Shown here piece after piece: positions 26,937-34,844 of a stretch of 55,761 bases of DNA (the stretch's first letter is position 1; each line of letters starts with the position of its first letter). The notes under the pieces are model-generated. The model worked only from the letters and a program-made list of their open reading frames with translations. It did no database searches and was not told the origin of the DNA. Source of the DNA: Streptomyces sp. GESEQ-35 (GTDB lineage Bacteria; Actinomycetota; Actinomycetes; Streptomycetales; Streptomycetaceae); contig NZ_JAFFSX010000042.1 in NCBI RefSeq assembly GCF_017948485.1, positions 1 through 55,761 on the forward strand, written 5' to 3'. The position numbers and the translations under genes are program-made.

Positions 26937-26974
26937 CGAGGGGCGAGTCGGTATGGGCGGCGACTCGCCCCTCG
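26937..26974 (+). terminator. Strong hairpin after the amidase gene
   Basis: CGAGGGGCGAGTCG (26937-26950) pairs perfectly with CGACTCGCCCCTCG (26961-26974) around a 10-base loop, 8 bases after the stop codon. There is no long U-run, as is common in Streptomyces. Confidence 0.75.
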
Positions 26975-27314
26975 ATGTATGCAGGAGGGACGCCCATACG
27001 CACAGCAACACCCCCACGCGGCCTTCCCCCAGCGGACAGGACAGACCCGTACCCAGACAACCCGGGGGGGCACCCGCTGCCCATAGGTCGCCGCACATCG
27101 CGACACCTGTGTGCGCGAGCGGGCTGTCCGCAGGTGATACCTCGTCGGATACTTCTGTGTCAGTACATGGTCCCTCGCAGGCATCCCCCATGGCATGGCG
27201 CCCTGCCATGTCTTGAGGATCTGCTGATGGACATGGGCAAGCGACTGGACGAGGAACAGCTCGATGAACTGAACGCGGGCTGAAGCGACGACAACTTCGA
27301 ACCCTCCCGGTCTC
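26975..27314. other. Intergenic region with no recognised gene
   Basis: About 340 bases between the amidase terminator and a truncated gene. It contains G/C homopolymer runs and short open frames, but none with a convincing ribosome-binding site or family motif. Confidence 0.5.
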
Positions 27315-27810
27315 GTGCTGAAATTCAGAGTGACTTCACCACCGGCCCATTGGAATGGGACCTCGCAGCGCTTGTGGCAAGCAGTACGCGACGGCGAGCC
27401 TCTCAATCTGGCAGCCTCCCCGTCCGAAGGCTCCGTGCCCCAGGAAGTCCCTGCCGAGGTTGTTGCCGCCCTCTTGCTGGAGCCCCCAGCGCCAGGGCCG
27501 GGGGCGGTGCCACGACTGCAGCTGATCGGTGCGCACATAACCGGGCGGCTTCAGCTGCAATACGCCACGATCGAGATCCCATTCTCCCTGGTCGATTGCC
27601 GTTTCGACGCGCCGGTGGAACTCGATGACGCCTCGCTGCGTGCGGCGGACCTCACGGGCTGCCACATACCTCGGCTGAGCGCCGACCGACTGCGTGTGGA
27701 CGGTGATCTGACACTCAACCAGTTGGCCAGTGGTGGAGTGTCCCTGTTCGGTACCCAGATCAGGGGCGATCTGTGGCTCAATGCCGCCCGCATCGCAGGC
27801 GGCGGGTCCG
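27315..27810 (+). pseudogene. Truncated membrane-associated oxidoreductase-like gene (5' part)
   Basis: The translation shows the repetitive beta-helix/pentapeptide-like pattern of an actinobacterial family usually annotated as membrane-associated oxidoreductase. Short repeats such as LIGAHITGRLQLQYATIE, LDDASLRAADLTGCHIP and IRGDLWLNAARI are spaced about 20 residues apart. Remembered full-length members have several hundred residues. Here the pattern stops at about residue 165, exactly where the tRNA-Pro repeat begins (27814), and the frame then reads into repeat sequence. It therefore looks cut by the integration event. The start at 27315 (GTG) is uncertain. Confidence 0.6.
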
Positions 27811-27813
27811 ACT

Positions 27814-27934
27814 GCCATCACGCCGCCATCACGTGTCGCCCGAACGCATCCAGCGGGCCCGCCGTTTCCGGCAGACCCGCTGGTGAACACCGTCGGGACG
27901 ACAGGATTTGAACCTGCGACCCCTTGACCCCCAG
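27814..27934 (-). repeat. tRNA-Pro(GGG) 3' half plus terminator, left copy (att-like direct repeat)
   Basis: Read on the minus strand, bases 27934-27893 are the last 42 nucleotides of a tRNA-Pro. They comprise anticodon loop CTGGGGG, stem TCAAG, T-arm GCAGG-TTCAAAT-CCTGT, acceptor CGTCCCG and discriminator A. The 5' half is absent: the sequence to the right is unrelated. Downstream on the minus strand is the terminator hairpin CAGCGGG.../...CCCGCTG (27851-27882). The whole 121 bp recurs at 49785-49905 in the same orientation with five mismatches. The cut at the anticodon loop is where many tyrosine integrases recombine, so this is best read as an attachment-site remnant. Confidence 0.85.
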
Positions 27935-28139
27935 TGGGTGGTCCGTGAGCGGCGTTCGACGGGTCGTTCTTCGAGGTCAGTGTCCAGCGTACTCGGCCGA
28001 GTAAAGGAGTCTGTGTACTCTTGCCTCCGCCGGACCGCCTCGTCGACTCACGCACCGCCTTCCGCTCGTCGAGGGGATCCGCAACCAACTCTGCTTTTCC
28101 AGCGCCTCGCTTCGGGCCAAGAGCCAGCAAGTCGGAACA

Positions 28140-28230
28140 TGCATCCGGGGTTCGTGCCACAACGACCCTCCGTCGGCGACGAGTTCAGCGATCATGTCCG
28201 ACGACAATCCAGTGATCCACACTCCGCCAC
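28140..28230 (-). pseudogene. Transposase N-terminal remnant
   Basis: The minus-strand translation contains GVWITGLSSDMIAELVADGG followed by SLWHE. This recalls the N-terminus of a Streptomyces IS5-type transposase (LSS.VIAELVAEVGPLWHER). The match ends after about 30 residues and the rest of the frame is unrelated. No ends can be defined. Confidence 0.45.
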
Positions 28231-28327
28231 GATCAACTGACGCGCGCCCAGCCCCATCAGGCACTGTTCAACGAGCTGCCTGAACACTGGGCCACGGCCA
28301 ACCATGCACCAGGTCACTTGGGCCACA

Positions 28328-28354
28328 GGCAGGGCGGGGGGCGTAAGCCCTGCC
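28328..28354 (-). terminator. Hairpin downstream of the SDR gene
   Basis: GGCAGGGC (28328-28335) pairs with GCCCTGCC (28347-28354), about 50 bases past the SDR stop on the minus strand. Confidence 0.4.
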
Positions 28355-28404
28355 CATCTTCTACCAGTCCTTCTGCACACCTCTGTTCACATGCGGCGGT
28401 CTTC

Positions 28405-29226
28405 TCAATTCATAGGGCGCGCATCCTCGGGGGCCCCGATCCAGCGGCTGATCTCGATGTCGGCCGACGTGTCCCGCGGCAGCGTAGGCGCGATCACCAG
28501 TTCCTCGACGACCGTCCGCTGCGGGAGCGAGGCGCACAGCAGCACGGCTCGCGCCACGTCCTCCGGCTGCACCATGGCCGCCCGCTTCTCCTCGCTCGGC
28601 GGGACGGCGCGGCTGTCGAGGATCGGTGTGTTCACCTCGCCGGGCAGGATGCAGGTGGCGCGGATGACGTCGTTGCGGAAGGTGTTGTGCAGATACGTCA
28701 TGAAGTTGCGCACGCCCGCCTTGGCCGCGCCGTACGGTGCTCCGCCGAGGAGGGTGGGCCGCACCGCGGCGAGCGAGGACACCGTGATGATCGAGCCGCC
28801 GCCGTGCTCCAGCATGTCCGGGAGCACGGCCTGGGTGAGGAGGTATACGGCGGTGAGGTTGACGCCCATGACGTCGTTCCACTCCTCCTCGCTGATCCAG
28901 CGGACGTCCAGGACCTTGCTCGCGCCGCCCGCGTTGTTGACGAGGATGTCGACGGGCCCGGCCACCTCTCGCGTCCAGGCGACGAGCTCGCGGACCTCGC
29001 CGGCGTTCTCGACGTGCGTGGAGTGGGTGAAGGCCGTGCCGCCGGCCTTCTCGATCACTGCGGCGACCTCGTCGAGGACGTGCTGCCTGCGTCCGACGAG
29101 GACCACCCTCGCCCCCTCCCCCGCCAGCAACAGCGCCGTTTCCCGGCCGATGCCGGTACCCGCGCCGGTGATCAGCGCGGTCTTTCCATCGAGGGTTCCC
29201 ATCCGCTTTCCGTCGACGTGTGCCAT
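28405..29226 (-). CDS. Short-chain dehydrogenase/reductase
   Basis: A 273-residue classical SDR: cofactor motif TGAGTGIG at about residue 18, NNAG near 95, catalytic Ser in TVSSLAA and Tyr/Lys in PYGAAKAG. The ATG at 29226 is chosen because GGGAGGG lies about 12 bases upstream; a later ATG (MGTLDGK) is also possible. It is an orphan, flanked by gene remnants on both sides within the tRNA-bounded segment. The substrate is unknown. Confidence 0.9.
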   Translation of the reverse strand: MAHVDGKRMGTLDGKTALITGAGTGIGRETALLLAGEGARVVLVGRRQHVLDEVAAVIEKAGGTAFTHSTHVENAGEVRELVAWTREVAGPVDILVNNAGGASKVLDVRWISEEEWNDVMGVNLTAVYLLTQAVLPDMLEHGGGSIITVSSLAAVRPTLLGGAPYGAAKAGVRNFMTYLHNTFRNDVIRATCILPGEVNTPILDSRAVPPSEEKRAAMVQPEDVARAVLLCASLPQRTVVEELVIAPTLPRDTSADIEISRWIGAPEDARPMN

Positions 29227-29342
29227 CCGTCTCAGCCCTCCCAGCTGTGGGCGCGCCATACGCCCTCAGGGGTGAGGATGCCCTCGCGAGGTCGGCGAAC
29301 ATGGCTTCCCGGCCGCAGATCGCCACGGCTTGCTGCCGCACT

Positions 29343-29510
29343 TCACGGGCCGGTCGAGGGCTGACCCGCGACGTGTTCGCCGGCGAAGTGGCAGACTGCC
29401 CGCCGACCTGCCGGTGTGAGGGTGAGTTGCGGGTCGCTCTCCGCGCAGATCGTCCGCTCCGGGTGCGCCGGCGGGCCGATCGGGCACCGGGTCAGTCCGG
29501 CAAACAGACC
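29343..29510 (-). pseudogene. C-terminal remnant of an oligopeptide ABC transporter ATPase (OppD/DppD type)
   Basis: The minus-strand frame contains RCPIGPPAHPERTICAESDP and, a little later, RRAVCHFAGEHVAG. This is the cysteine-bearing oligo_HPY tail of Opp/Dpp ATPases (RCP...C...P.L...CHF). Walker motifs and the rest of the gene are missing, so only the tail survives. Upstream residues of the open frame are not recognisable. Confidence 0.55.
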
Positions 29511-29855
29511 CTCCGGTGACTGCATCATGGCCGAGGCCGGCCCCACGGGAGTCACCTCACAGACGCGGCACGGCAGGCCGAACAACAACACGCAATGACT
29601 TGCCCGGGTGCAGGTGGCAGCGATCACGACGATGGCGACCGGCAGCCTGACACCAAGCAACTCGACTCCACCCCACTCGGGACAGTCCGGAGCCTGCATC
29701 GGACCCGGAGCGCTTCATCGTGTCCACGGCGGAGTCTTGCCATCCCGCAGAGAACCCTTCGCCCCGCGGGGCCGCCCCCCTGAACGCCCGTCCGACCGGC
29801 CCGAGGACGACCGGATACAGTGCGCGAGACGGCAGCCCGGCCAGAAAGGGGAAGC

Positions 29856-31076
29856 GTGACCGACACCAGCAACACCCGACCCGCCGACAGTGAAGTGCAA
29901 GCTCCGCGGCAGAGCCGACTGCACCGCCTGACGCGCTACATCCCCCTGATCGCCCCCGTCCTGCTGTGGGCCGTGCCCTGCTGGATGCTCCTGCACACCG
30001 GCCAGCACTGGCCGCTGCCCGTCACGCTGGTCGGCACCGCCCTGTTCGCCCTCGGCCTCGTCGGTATGCCGCTCGCGATGGTGCGCGGCCACGGACGGCG
30101 CCAGCAGGACCGGGCGGCGATAGTCGGTGACACCCTGCTGGGCACCAGCTGGGTTCTGTTCACCTGGTCCATTCTGCTCGGCGTCCCATTGCGGCTCGCC
30201 CTGACCGTGGCCGGCGTCGGCGAGAGTCAGGACCGGGCCCGAATCGTCACTTGGGCCGTCCTCGGCATCACCGCCGTACTGCTCGCCTGGGGGTACGCCG
30301 AGGCCCGCCGCGTGCCACGCGTGCGCCGCCTCGACGTACAACTCCCGCGGCTGGGCGCCGGGTTGGACGGCACCCGCGTCGCCCTCATCACCGACACCCA
30401 CTACGGCCCGCTCGACCGCGCCCGCTGGTCGGCACGCGTGTGCGAGACGGTGAACACGCTGGAAGCCGACCTGGTCTGCCACACCGGCGACATCGCGGAC
30501 GGCACGGCCGACCGCCGCCGCGCCCAGGCCACCCCACTCGCTACCGTGCGAGCCACCCGGGCCCGGGTATACGTCACCGGCAACCACGAGTACTACAGCG
30601 AGGCCCAGGGCTGGGTCGACCTGATGGACGAACTGGGCTGGGAACCACTACGCAACCGCCATCTGCTGCTCGAACGCGGAGGCGACACCCTCGTGGTCGC
30701 CGGCGTGGACGACGTCACCGCCGAATCCTCCGGCCTGGCAGGCCACCGCGCCCACCTCGCCGGAGCCCTGGACGGCGCAGACCCCGACCTACCCGTCCTG
30801 CTCCTGGCACACCAGCCCAAGTTCGTCGACCGGGCGGCAGCCGACGGCATCGACCTCCAACTCTCCGGCCACACCCACGGCGGCCAGATCTGGCCCTTCC
30901 ACCACCTGGTCCGCATCGACCAGCCCGCCCTCGCCGGCCTCAGCCACCACGGCACCCGCACCCTCCTCTACACCAGCCGCGGCACCGGCTTCTGGGGCCC
31001 GCCCTTCCGCATCTTCGCCCCCAGCGAGATCACCCTGCTCGTACTCCGCTCCCCACACCTGCCCACCTCGCCGTAA
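29856..31076 (+). CDS. Membrane-anchored metallophosphoesterase (YaeI/YkuE-like)
   Basis: A 406-residue protein with four predicted transmembrane segments in the first 150 residues (about 25-45, 50-70, 90-115, 130-150), then a calcineurin-like phosphoesterase domain. Metal motifs in order: ITDTHYG (DxH), CHTGDIADG (GD), VTGNHEYY (GNHE), LAHQP and SGHTHGGQ (GHxH). These bind two metals and cleave phosphoester bonds; YkuE/YaeI relatives act on membrane-linked substrates. The start is the GTG at 29856 after AAAGGGGAA. No operon partner is seen. Confidence 0.9.
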   Translation: MTDTSNTRPADSEVQAPRQSRLHRLTRYIPLIAPVLLWAVPCWMLLHTGQHWPLPVTLVGTALFALGLVGMPLAMVRGHGRRQQDRAAIVGDTLLGTSWVLFTWSILLGVPLRLALTVAGVGESQDRARIVTWAVLGITAVLLAWGYAEARRVPRVRRLDVQLPRLGAGLDGTRVALITDTHYGPLDRARWSARVCETVNTLEADLVCHTGDIADGTADRRRAQATPLATVRATRARVYVTGNHEYYSEAQGWVDLMDELGWEPLRNRHLLLERGGDTLVVAGVDDVTAESSGLAGHRAHLAGALDGADPDLPVLLLAHQPKFVDRAAADGIDLQLSGHTHGGQIWPFHHLVRIDQPALAGLSHHGTRTLLYTSRGTGFWGPPFRIFAPSEITLLVLRSPHLPTSP

Positions 31077-31207
31077 CACTGGACGGGCCAACACATCCGC
31101 TTGGAGCAGTCCACGAGCCGAGGGATGCGGCGTCAACAGATGAGGCTGTCGGCCCGGGGATGGTCATACAGCCCGAAGAAACTTGGCTTCTTCCAGAGCT
31201 GCAAGTC

Positions 31208-31242
31208 GGTTGTCTGGAGGGAGCTTTTCCCTCCAGACAACC
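31208..31242. repeat. Perfect 15-bp inverted repeat (hairpin)
   Basis: GGTTGTCTGGAGGGA (31208-31222) and its exact complement TCCCTCCAGACAACC (31228-31242) flank a 5-base loop GCTTT. It lies 130 bp beyond the phosphoesterase gene, with no U-run. It may be a terminator, a REP-like unit or one end of a lost element. Confidence 0.7.
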
Positions 31243-31966
31243 CAGATCTTCAGCCACTGTACGCAGTCACTCCAAGACGCTCCGGCGTGAACCACTGCAA
31301 ATCCGCGCAGTCCCCGGACCAGCCACGGACCAGTTGGAGCCCTGGCCAGTATGCGCAACCGGGCGATCTGCACCGGTCCGTCACCTGACTTGGCCCGAAC
31401 GCGGGCCCGGCCGCTCAGCACCGCCCGGGCCGCGTTCGGCGCATCGAGCGAAGGAGCCCGTCCCTTACCCCCGGCCCGCCCCACCGCGCCCAACTTCCTG
31501 GCCCAATCCAGCAGATCTCGATACCCAACCGCGGCGGCCGGCCAGAGCCCTCCCATCCGGTCGTGAGGCCGTCGATGCAGGATGGCGTCCCGCGCCGCCG
31601 AGGCCACGTCCGTGCGCTCGCGTGTTGTGTACTGAGTTCGGAGCAGCGGTTTGGTGCGGCTGTCACTACCATCCCCCGTTCGGCCCTGGAGAGTGCGCTC
31701 AGGGTCGACCTCCGGCCCTATCAGTGACACTCGGTGCCGACGGCATCCAAGTTCGCCCGGTCGCCAGGGCTCAATCGGAACGCCGGCCCTTCTGTCCGTC
31801 TACCTGATCGCGGAGCACTTCGGCATCCCGGGTCAATAGGCATTTTCAGGTTTGACGCTGTGAGTCGTCTACGAGACCGCGCTCAAGCCGCACGGCCGGC
31901 TGCGGCGCCTTCCGCCCAGCCAGGACTTGACCCGGCAGCCCACGGAAACCCAGTAGCAACAACCTA
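31243..31966. other. Non-coding stretch before the inositol operon
   Basis: About 720 bases with several overlapping open frames, the longest 188 codons on the minus strand (31164-31730). None has a family motif, consistent codon pattern or good start. It may be decayed DNA; I see nothing I can name. Confidence 0.5.
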
Positions 31967-32030
31967 TTGACATGACATTTGCCTGGCGGCATCGTACTCG
32001 CCTTAGAGAGCCGTTTTAAAGCGCTCTAAA
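31967..32030 (+). promoter_or_regulatory. Promoter and LacI operator of the iol operon
   Basis: TTGACA at 31967-31972, a 17-base spacer, then CATCGT as a weak -10. The operator TTAAAGCGCTCTAA is at 32016-32029, one mismatch from the perfect palindrome at 45716. The same promoter-then-operator layout is found at the two other sites linked to the LacI regulator at 44610. Confidence 0.7.
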
Positions 32031-32093
32031 TCCATCGTCATCTGCACCGCCACCTCCATCCCGGGGACTCCGGATCGAAGGGAAACCAGCGTG

Positions 32094-33074
32094 ATGTCGT
32101 TCGAAGTGCTGACCATGGGCCGCGTCGGGGTGGATGTGTATCCGCTCCAGACGGGTGTGGGGTTGGCGGAGGTCACGTCGTTCGGCAAGTACCTGGGCGG
32201 CAGCCCGACCAACGTCGCCGTGGCCGCCGCCCGCCACGGGCACTCGGTTGCCGTGATCACCAAGACAGGCCGTGATCCGTTCGGGGACTTCGTCCGCACG
32301 GCCCTGGAGGGTTACGGCGTCGACAGCCGGTTCGTCGGTACGTCGGACATCGCGCCGACGCCGGTGACGTTCTGCGAGATCTTCCCGCCGGACGACTTCC
32401 CGCTGTACTTCTACCGCCTGCCCAAGGCCCCTGACCTGGACATCCAGCCGGGCGAGCTGGACCTGGACGCGATCCGCGACGCACAAATCTTCTGGATCAC
32501 CGGCACGGGGCTGAGCGAGGAGCCGAGCCGCTCGGCCACCCTCGCCGCCCTGGCGCACCGGGCGAAGGCGGGCACGACGGTGTTCGACCTCGACTGGCGG
32601 CCGATGTTCTGGGCCGACCCGGCCGAGGCCCGCGGCCACTACGCCGAGGCCCTGCGTCATACGACGGTTGCGGTGGGCAACCTCGACGAGTGCGAGGTCG
32701 CCACTGGTGAGCGCGAGCCGTACGCCGCCGCGAAGGCACTGCTGGCGGCCGGTGTGGAGCTGGCGGTGGTGAAGCAGGGGCCGAAGGGTGTGCTGGCCAT
32801 GGACCGGGACGGCTCGGCCGCCGAGATCCCGCCGGTCCCGGTGGATGTCGTCAACGGGCTCGGTGCCGGTGACGCCTTCGGCGGCGCGCTCTGCCACGGC
32901 CTGCTGTCCGGCTGGAGCACCCGCACCACGGTGGCCTTCGCCAACGCCGCAGGCGCCATCGTCGCGGGCCGGCTGGCCTGCTCCGACGCGATGCCCACCG
33001 AGGCCGAGGTCGACACCAAGCTCCGCGAGGCATCTCCCGCCCCCGCCGAAGCCTCCACCGAACGAAAGGCCTGA
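32094..33074 (+). CDS. iolC: 5-dehydro-2-deoxygluconokinase
   Basis: A 326-residue PfkB-family kinase that phosphorylates 2-deoxy-5-keto-gluconate in myo-inositol catabolism. N-terminal GGSPTNVAVAAARHG is at about residue 34. The C-terminal PfkB signature with the catalytic Asp is NGLGAGDAFGGALCHGLL, near residue 255. The ATG at 32094 has GAAGGGAA eight bases upstream; the GTG at 32091 directly ahead is also possible. It heads the operon with iolB, iolD and iolA homologues, which supports the specific kinase call. Confidence 0.9.
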   Translation: MSFEVLTMGRVGVDVYPLQTGVGLAEVTSFGKYLGGSPTNVAVAAARHGHSVAVITKTGRDPFGDFVRTALEGYGVDSRFVGTSDIAPTPVTFCEIFPPDDFPLYFYRLPKAPDLDIQPGELDLDAIRDAQIFWITGTGLSEEPSRSATLAALAHRAKAGTTVFDLDWRPMFWADPAEARGHYAEALRHTTVAVGNLDECEVATGEREPYAAAKALLAAGVELAVVKQGPKGVLAMDRDGSAAEIPPVPVDVVNGLGAGDAFGGALCHGLLSGWSTRTTVAFANAAGAIVAGRLACSDAMPTEAEVDTKLREASPAPAEASTERKA

Positions 33075-33078
33075 CGAC

Positions 33079-33951
33079 GTGCTGTCCGACAACCTGAGCC
33101 GGATCGTGGACGCCCGGGTGAACGACCCCGACGCCGTCGCGGCCGCCGCCACCCGACGTGTCAAGGCCACGTCGCCGCTCGGCGAGCACGGCAAGGCGAT
33201 GATCATCGCCGCCGACCACCCGGCGCGCGGCGCCAACGGCGTCGGTGGCGACTCCACCGCCATGGCCGACCGCTTCAGGCTGCTGGACCGCCTGTGCGTC
33301 GCCCTGGAGCGGCCGGGTGTGACGGGCGTGCTGGCCACCGCCGACATCCTGGAGGACCTGCTGCTGCTCGGCGTCCTGGACGGCAAGAGCGTCTTCGGCT
33401 CCATGAACCGGGCCGGGCTTGCGGGCTCCGTCTTCGAGATCGACGACCGGTTCACCGGCTACGACGCCGAGACCATCGCCGCGATGGGCTTCGACGGCGG
33501 CAAGATGCTCACCCGCATCGCCCTCGACGACCCGGCCACCCCGGCCGCCCTGTCCGAGGCGGCACGAGCCGTCAATGAGCTGAATGACCGTCAACTCATG
33601 GCCCTGGTCGAGCCTTTCATATCAGTGTGGCTGGACGGCAGGATCCGCAACGACCTCTCGACGGACGCCGTCGTCAAGTCGATCACCATCGCCTCGGGAC
33701 TGGGCCGCCGCACCGCCTACACCTGGCTGAAACTGCCTGTCGTCGACGACATGGAACGCGTCCTGGCCTCCTCCACCTTCCCGGCACTGCTGCTCGGCGG
33801 CGAGGTCAAGGACCCCGACGCCGCCTTCGCCTCCTGGGGCAAGGCGCTGAAGCAGCCCACCGCGCAGGGCCTAGTCGTCGGCCGCTCCCTCCTCTACCCC
33901 TCGGACGGCGATGTCGCCGGTGCCGTGGACCGGGCGGTGAGCCTGCTGTGA
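33079..33951 (+). CDS. Cgl0159-type (beta/alpha)8 protein, aldolase-like
   Basis: A 290-residue TIM-barrel protein, recognised as the Cgl0159 family that travels with iol genes in actinobacteria. Landmarks are MIIAADHPARGANG (about residue 42), the acid-rich stretch LLGVLDGKSVFGSMNR and the late GLVVGRSLLYPSDGD. Class I aldolases of the LacD/DeoC type have comparable motifs. Since no iolJ is seen, this gene probably cleaves 2-deoxy-5-keto-gluconate 6-phosphate into malonate semialdehyde and DHAP; that assignment is inference. The GTG start lies 4 bases after the iolC stop. Confidence 0.8.
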   Translation: MLSDNLSRIVDARVNDPDAVAAAATRRVKATSPLGEHGKAMIIAADHPARGANGVGGDSTAMADRFRLLDRLCVALERPGVTGVLATADILEDLLLLGVLDGKSVFGSMNRAGLAGSVFEIDDRFTGYDAETIAAMGFDGGKMLTRIALDDPATPAALSEAARAVNELNDRQLMALVEPFISVWLDGRIRNDLSTDAVVKSITIASGLGRRTAYTWLKLPVVDDMERVLASSTFPALLLGGEVKDPDAAFASWGKALKQPTAQGLVVGRSLLYPSDGDVAGAVDRAVSLL

Positions 33952-34844
33952 CGTCCATGAGCAAGTACCACCTTCCCAAAGGGACCTCGGCCGATGGCCC
34001 GTACGACCTCCTGGTCACACCTGAGTCGGCGGGCTGGGGATACTCCGGCCTCAGGATCCTGACCCTGCGGCCGGGCGAGGCGCACACTCTGTCCACCGGA
34101 GAGTCCGAGTTCCTGGTCCTGCCGCTGACGGGCTCCTGCACCGTCACCACGGACGGCAGGACCATCGAACTCACCGGCCGGACAAGCGTGTTCGCCTCAG
34201 CCACCGACTTCGCCTACTTGCCGCGCGAATCGGAGGCCCTGATCAGCAGCGCGCACGGTGGGACGTACGCGCTGCCCTCCGCCCGTACCGAGCAGGGAGG
34301 TCACTCGGCTCGGTACGGGCGCAAGGAGGACGTGCCCGTCGAACTGCGCGGCGCGGGCGCGTGCTCGCGGCAGGTCAACAACTACTGCCTGCCGGGCACG
34401 TTCGAGGCCGAGCAGCTGCTGGTGTGCGAGGTACTGACCCCCGGTGGCAACTGGTCGTCGTATCCGCCGCACAAGCACGACGAGGCCCGCACGGACGAGG
34501 CCGGCAACCCGGTCGAGTCGGAGCTGGAGGAGATCTACTACTTCGAGGTCTCCGGCGGCGAGAACGGCTTCGGATACCAGCGCGTCTACGGCACCGAGGA
34601 CCGGCCGATCGACGTGCTCGCCGAAGTCCGTTCCGGCGAGACGGTGTTGATCCCGCACGGCTGGCACGGCCCGTCCATCGCCGCACCCGGCTACGACCTC
34701 TACTACCTCAACGTCATGGCCGGCCCCGGCCAGGACCGCGCCTGGCTGATCTGCGACGACCCCGCCCACGGCTGGGTCCGCGGCACCTGGGAAACCCAGG
34801 ACGTCGACAACCGGCTGCCCTTCGAAGGACTCAACGAGCGATGA
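33948..34844 (+). CDS. iolB: 5-deoxy-glucuronate isomerase
   Basis: A 298-residue IolB bicupin isomerase converting 5-deoxy-glucuronate to 2-deoxy-5-keto-gluconate. The family signature PPHKHDEA, with its metal-binding His residues, is at about residue 175, followed by EEIYYFEVSGGENGFGYQRV and VLIPHGWHGP with another metal His. The GTG at 33948 overlaps the previous stop; the ATG at 33957 is the alternative. The end overlaps iolD by ATGA, so the operon is tightly coupled. Confidence 0.92.
   Translation: MTSMSKYHLPKGTSADGPYDLLVTPESAGWGYSGLRILTLRPGEAHTLSTGESEFLVLPLTGSCTVTTDGRTIELTGRTSVFASATDFAYLPRESEALISSAHGGTYALPSARTEQGGHSARYGRKEDVPVELRGAGACSRQVNNYCLPGTFEAEQLLVCEVLTPGGNWSSYPPHKHDEARTDEAGNPVESELEEIYYFEVSGGENGFGYQRVYGTEDRPIDVLAEVRSGETVLIPHGWHGPSIAAPGYDLYYLNVMAGPGQDRAWLICDDPAHGWVRGTWETQDVDNRLPFEGLNER

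Noticed and set aside
27893..27934. A functional tRNA-Pro gene
   Set aside because: Only the 3' half is present; bases to the right cannot form the D-arm or the 5' acceptor strand. The same holds for 49864-49905.
31164..31730. A 188-codon minus-strand frame in the gap before iolC
   Set aside because: No convincing start or motif; it crosses the 15-bp hairpin.
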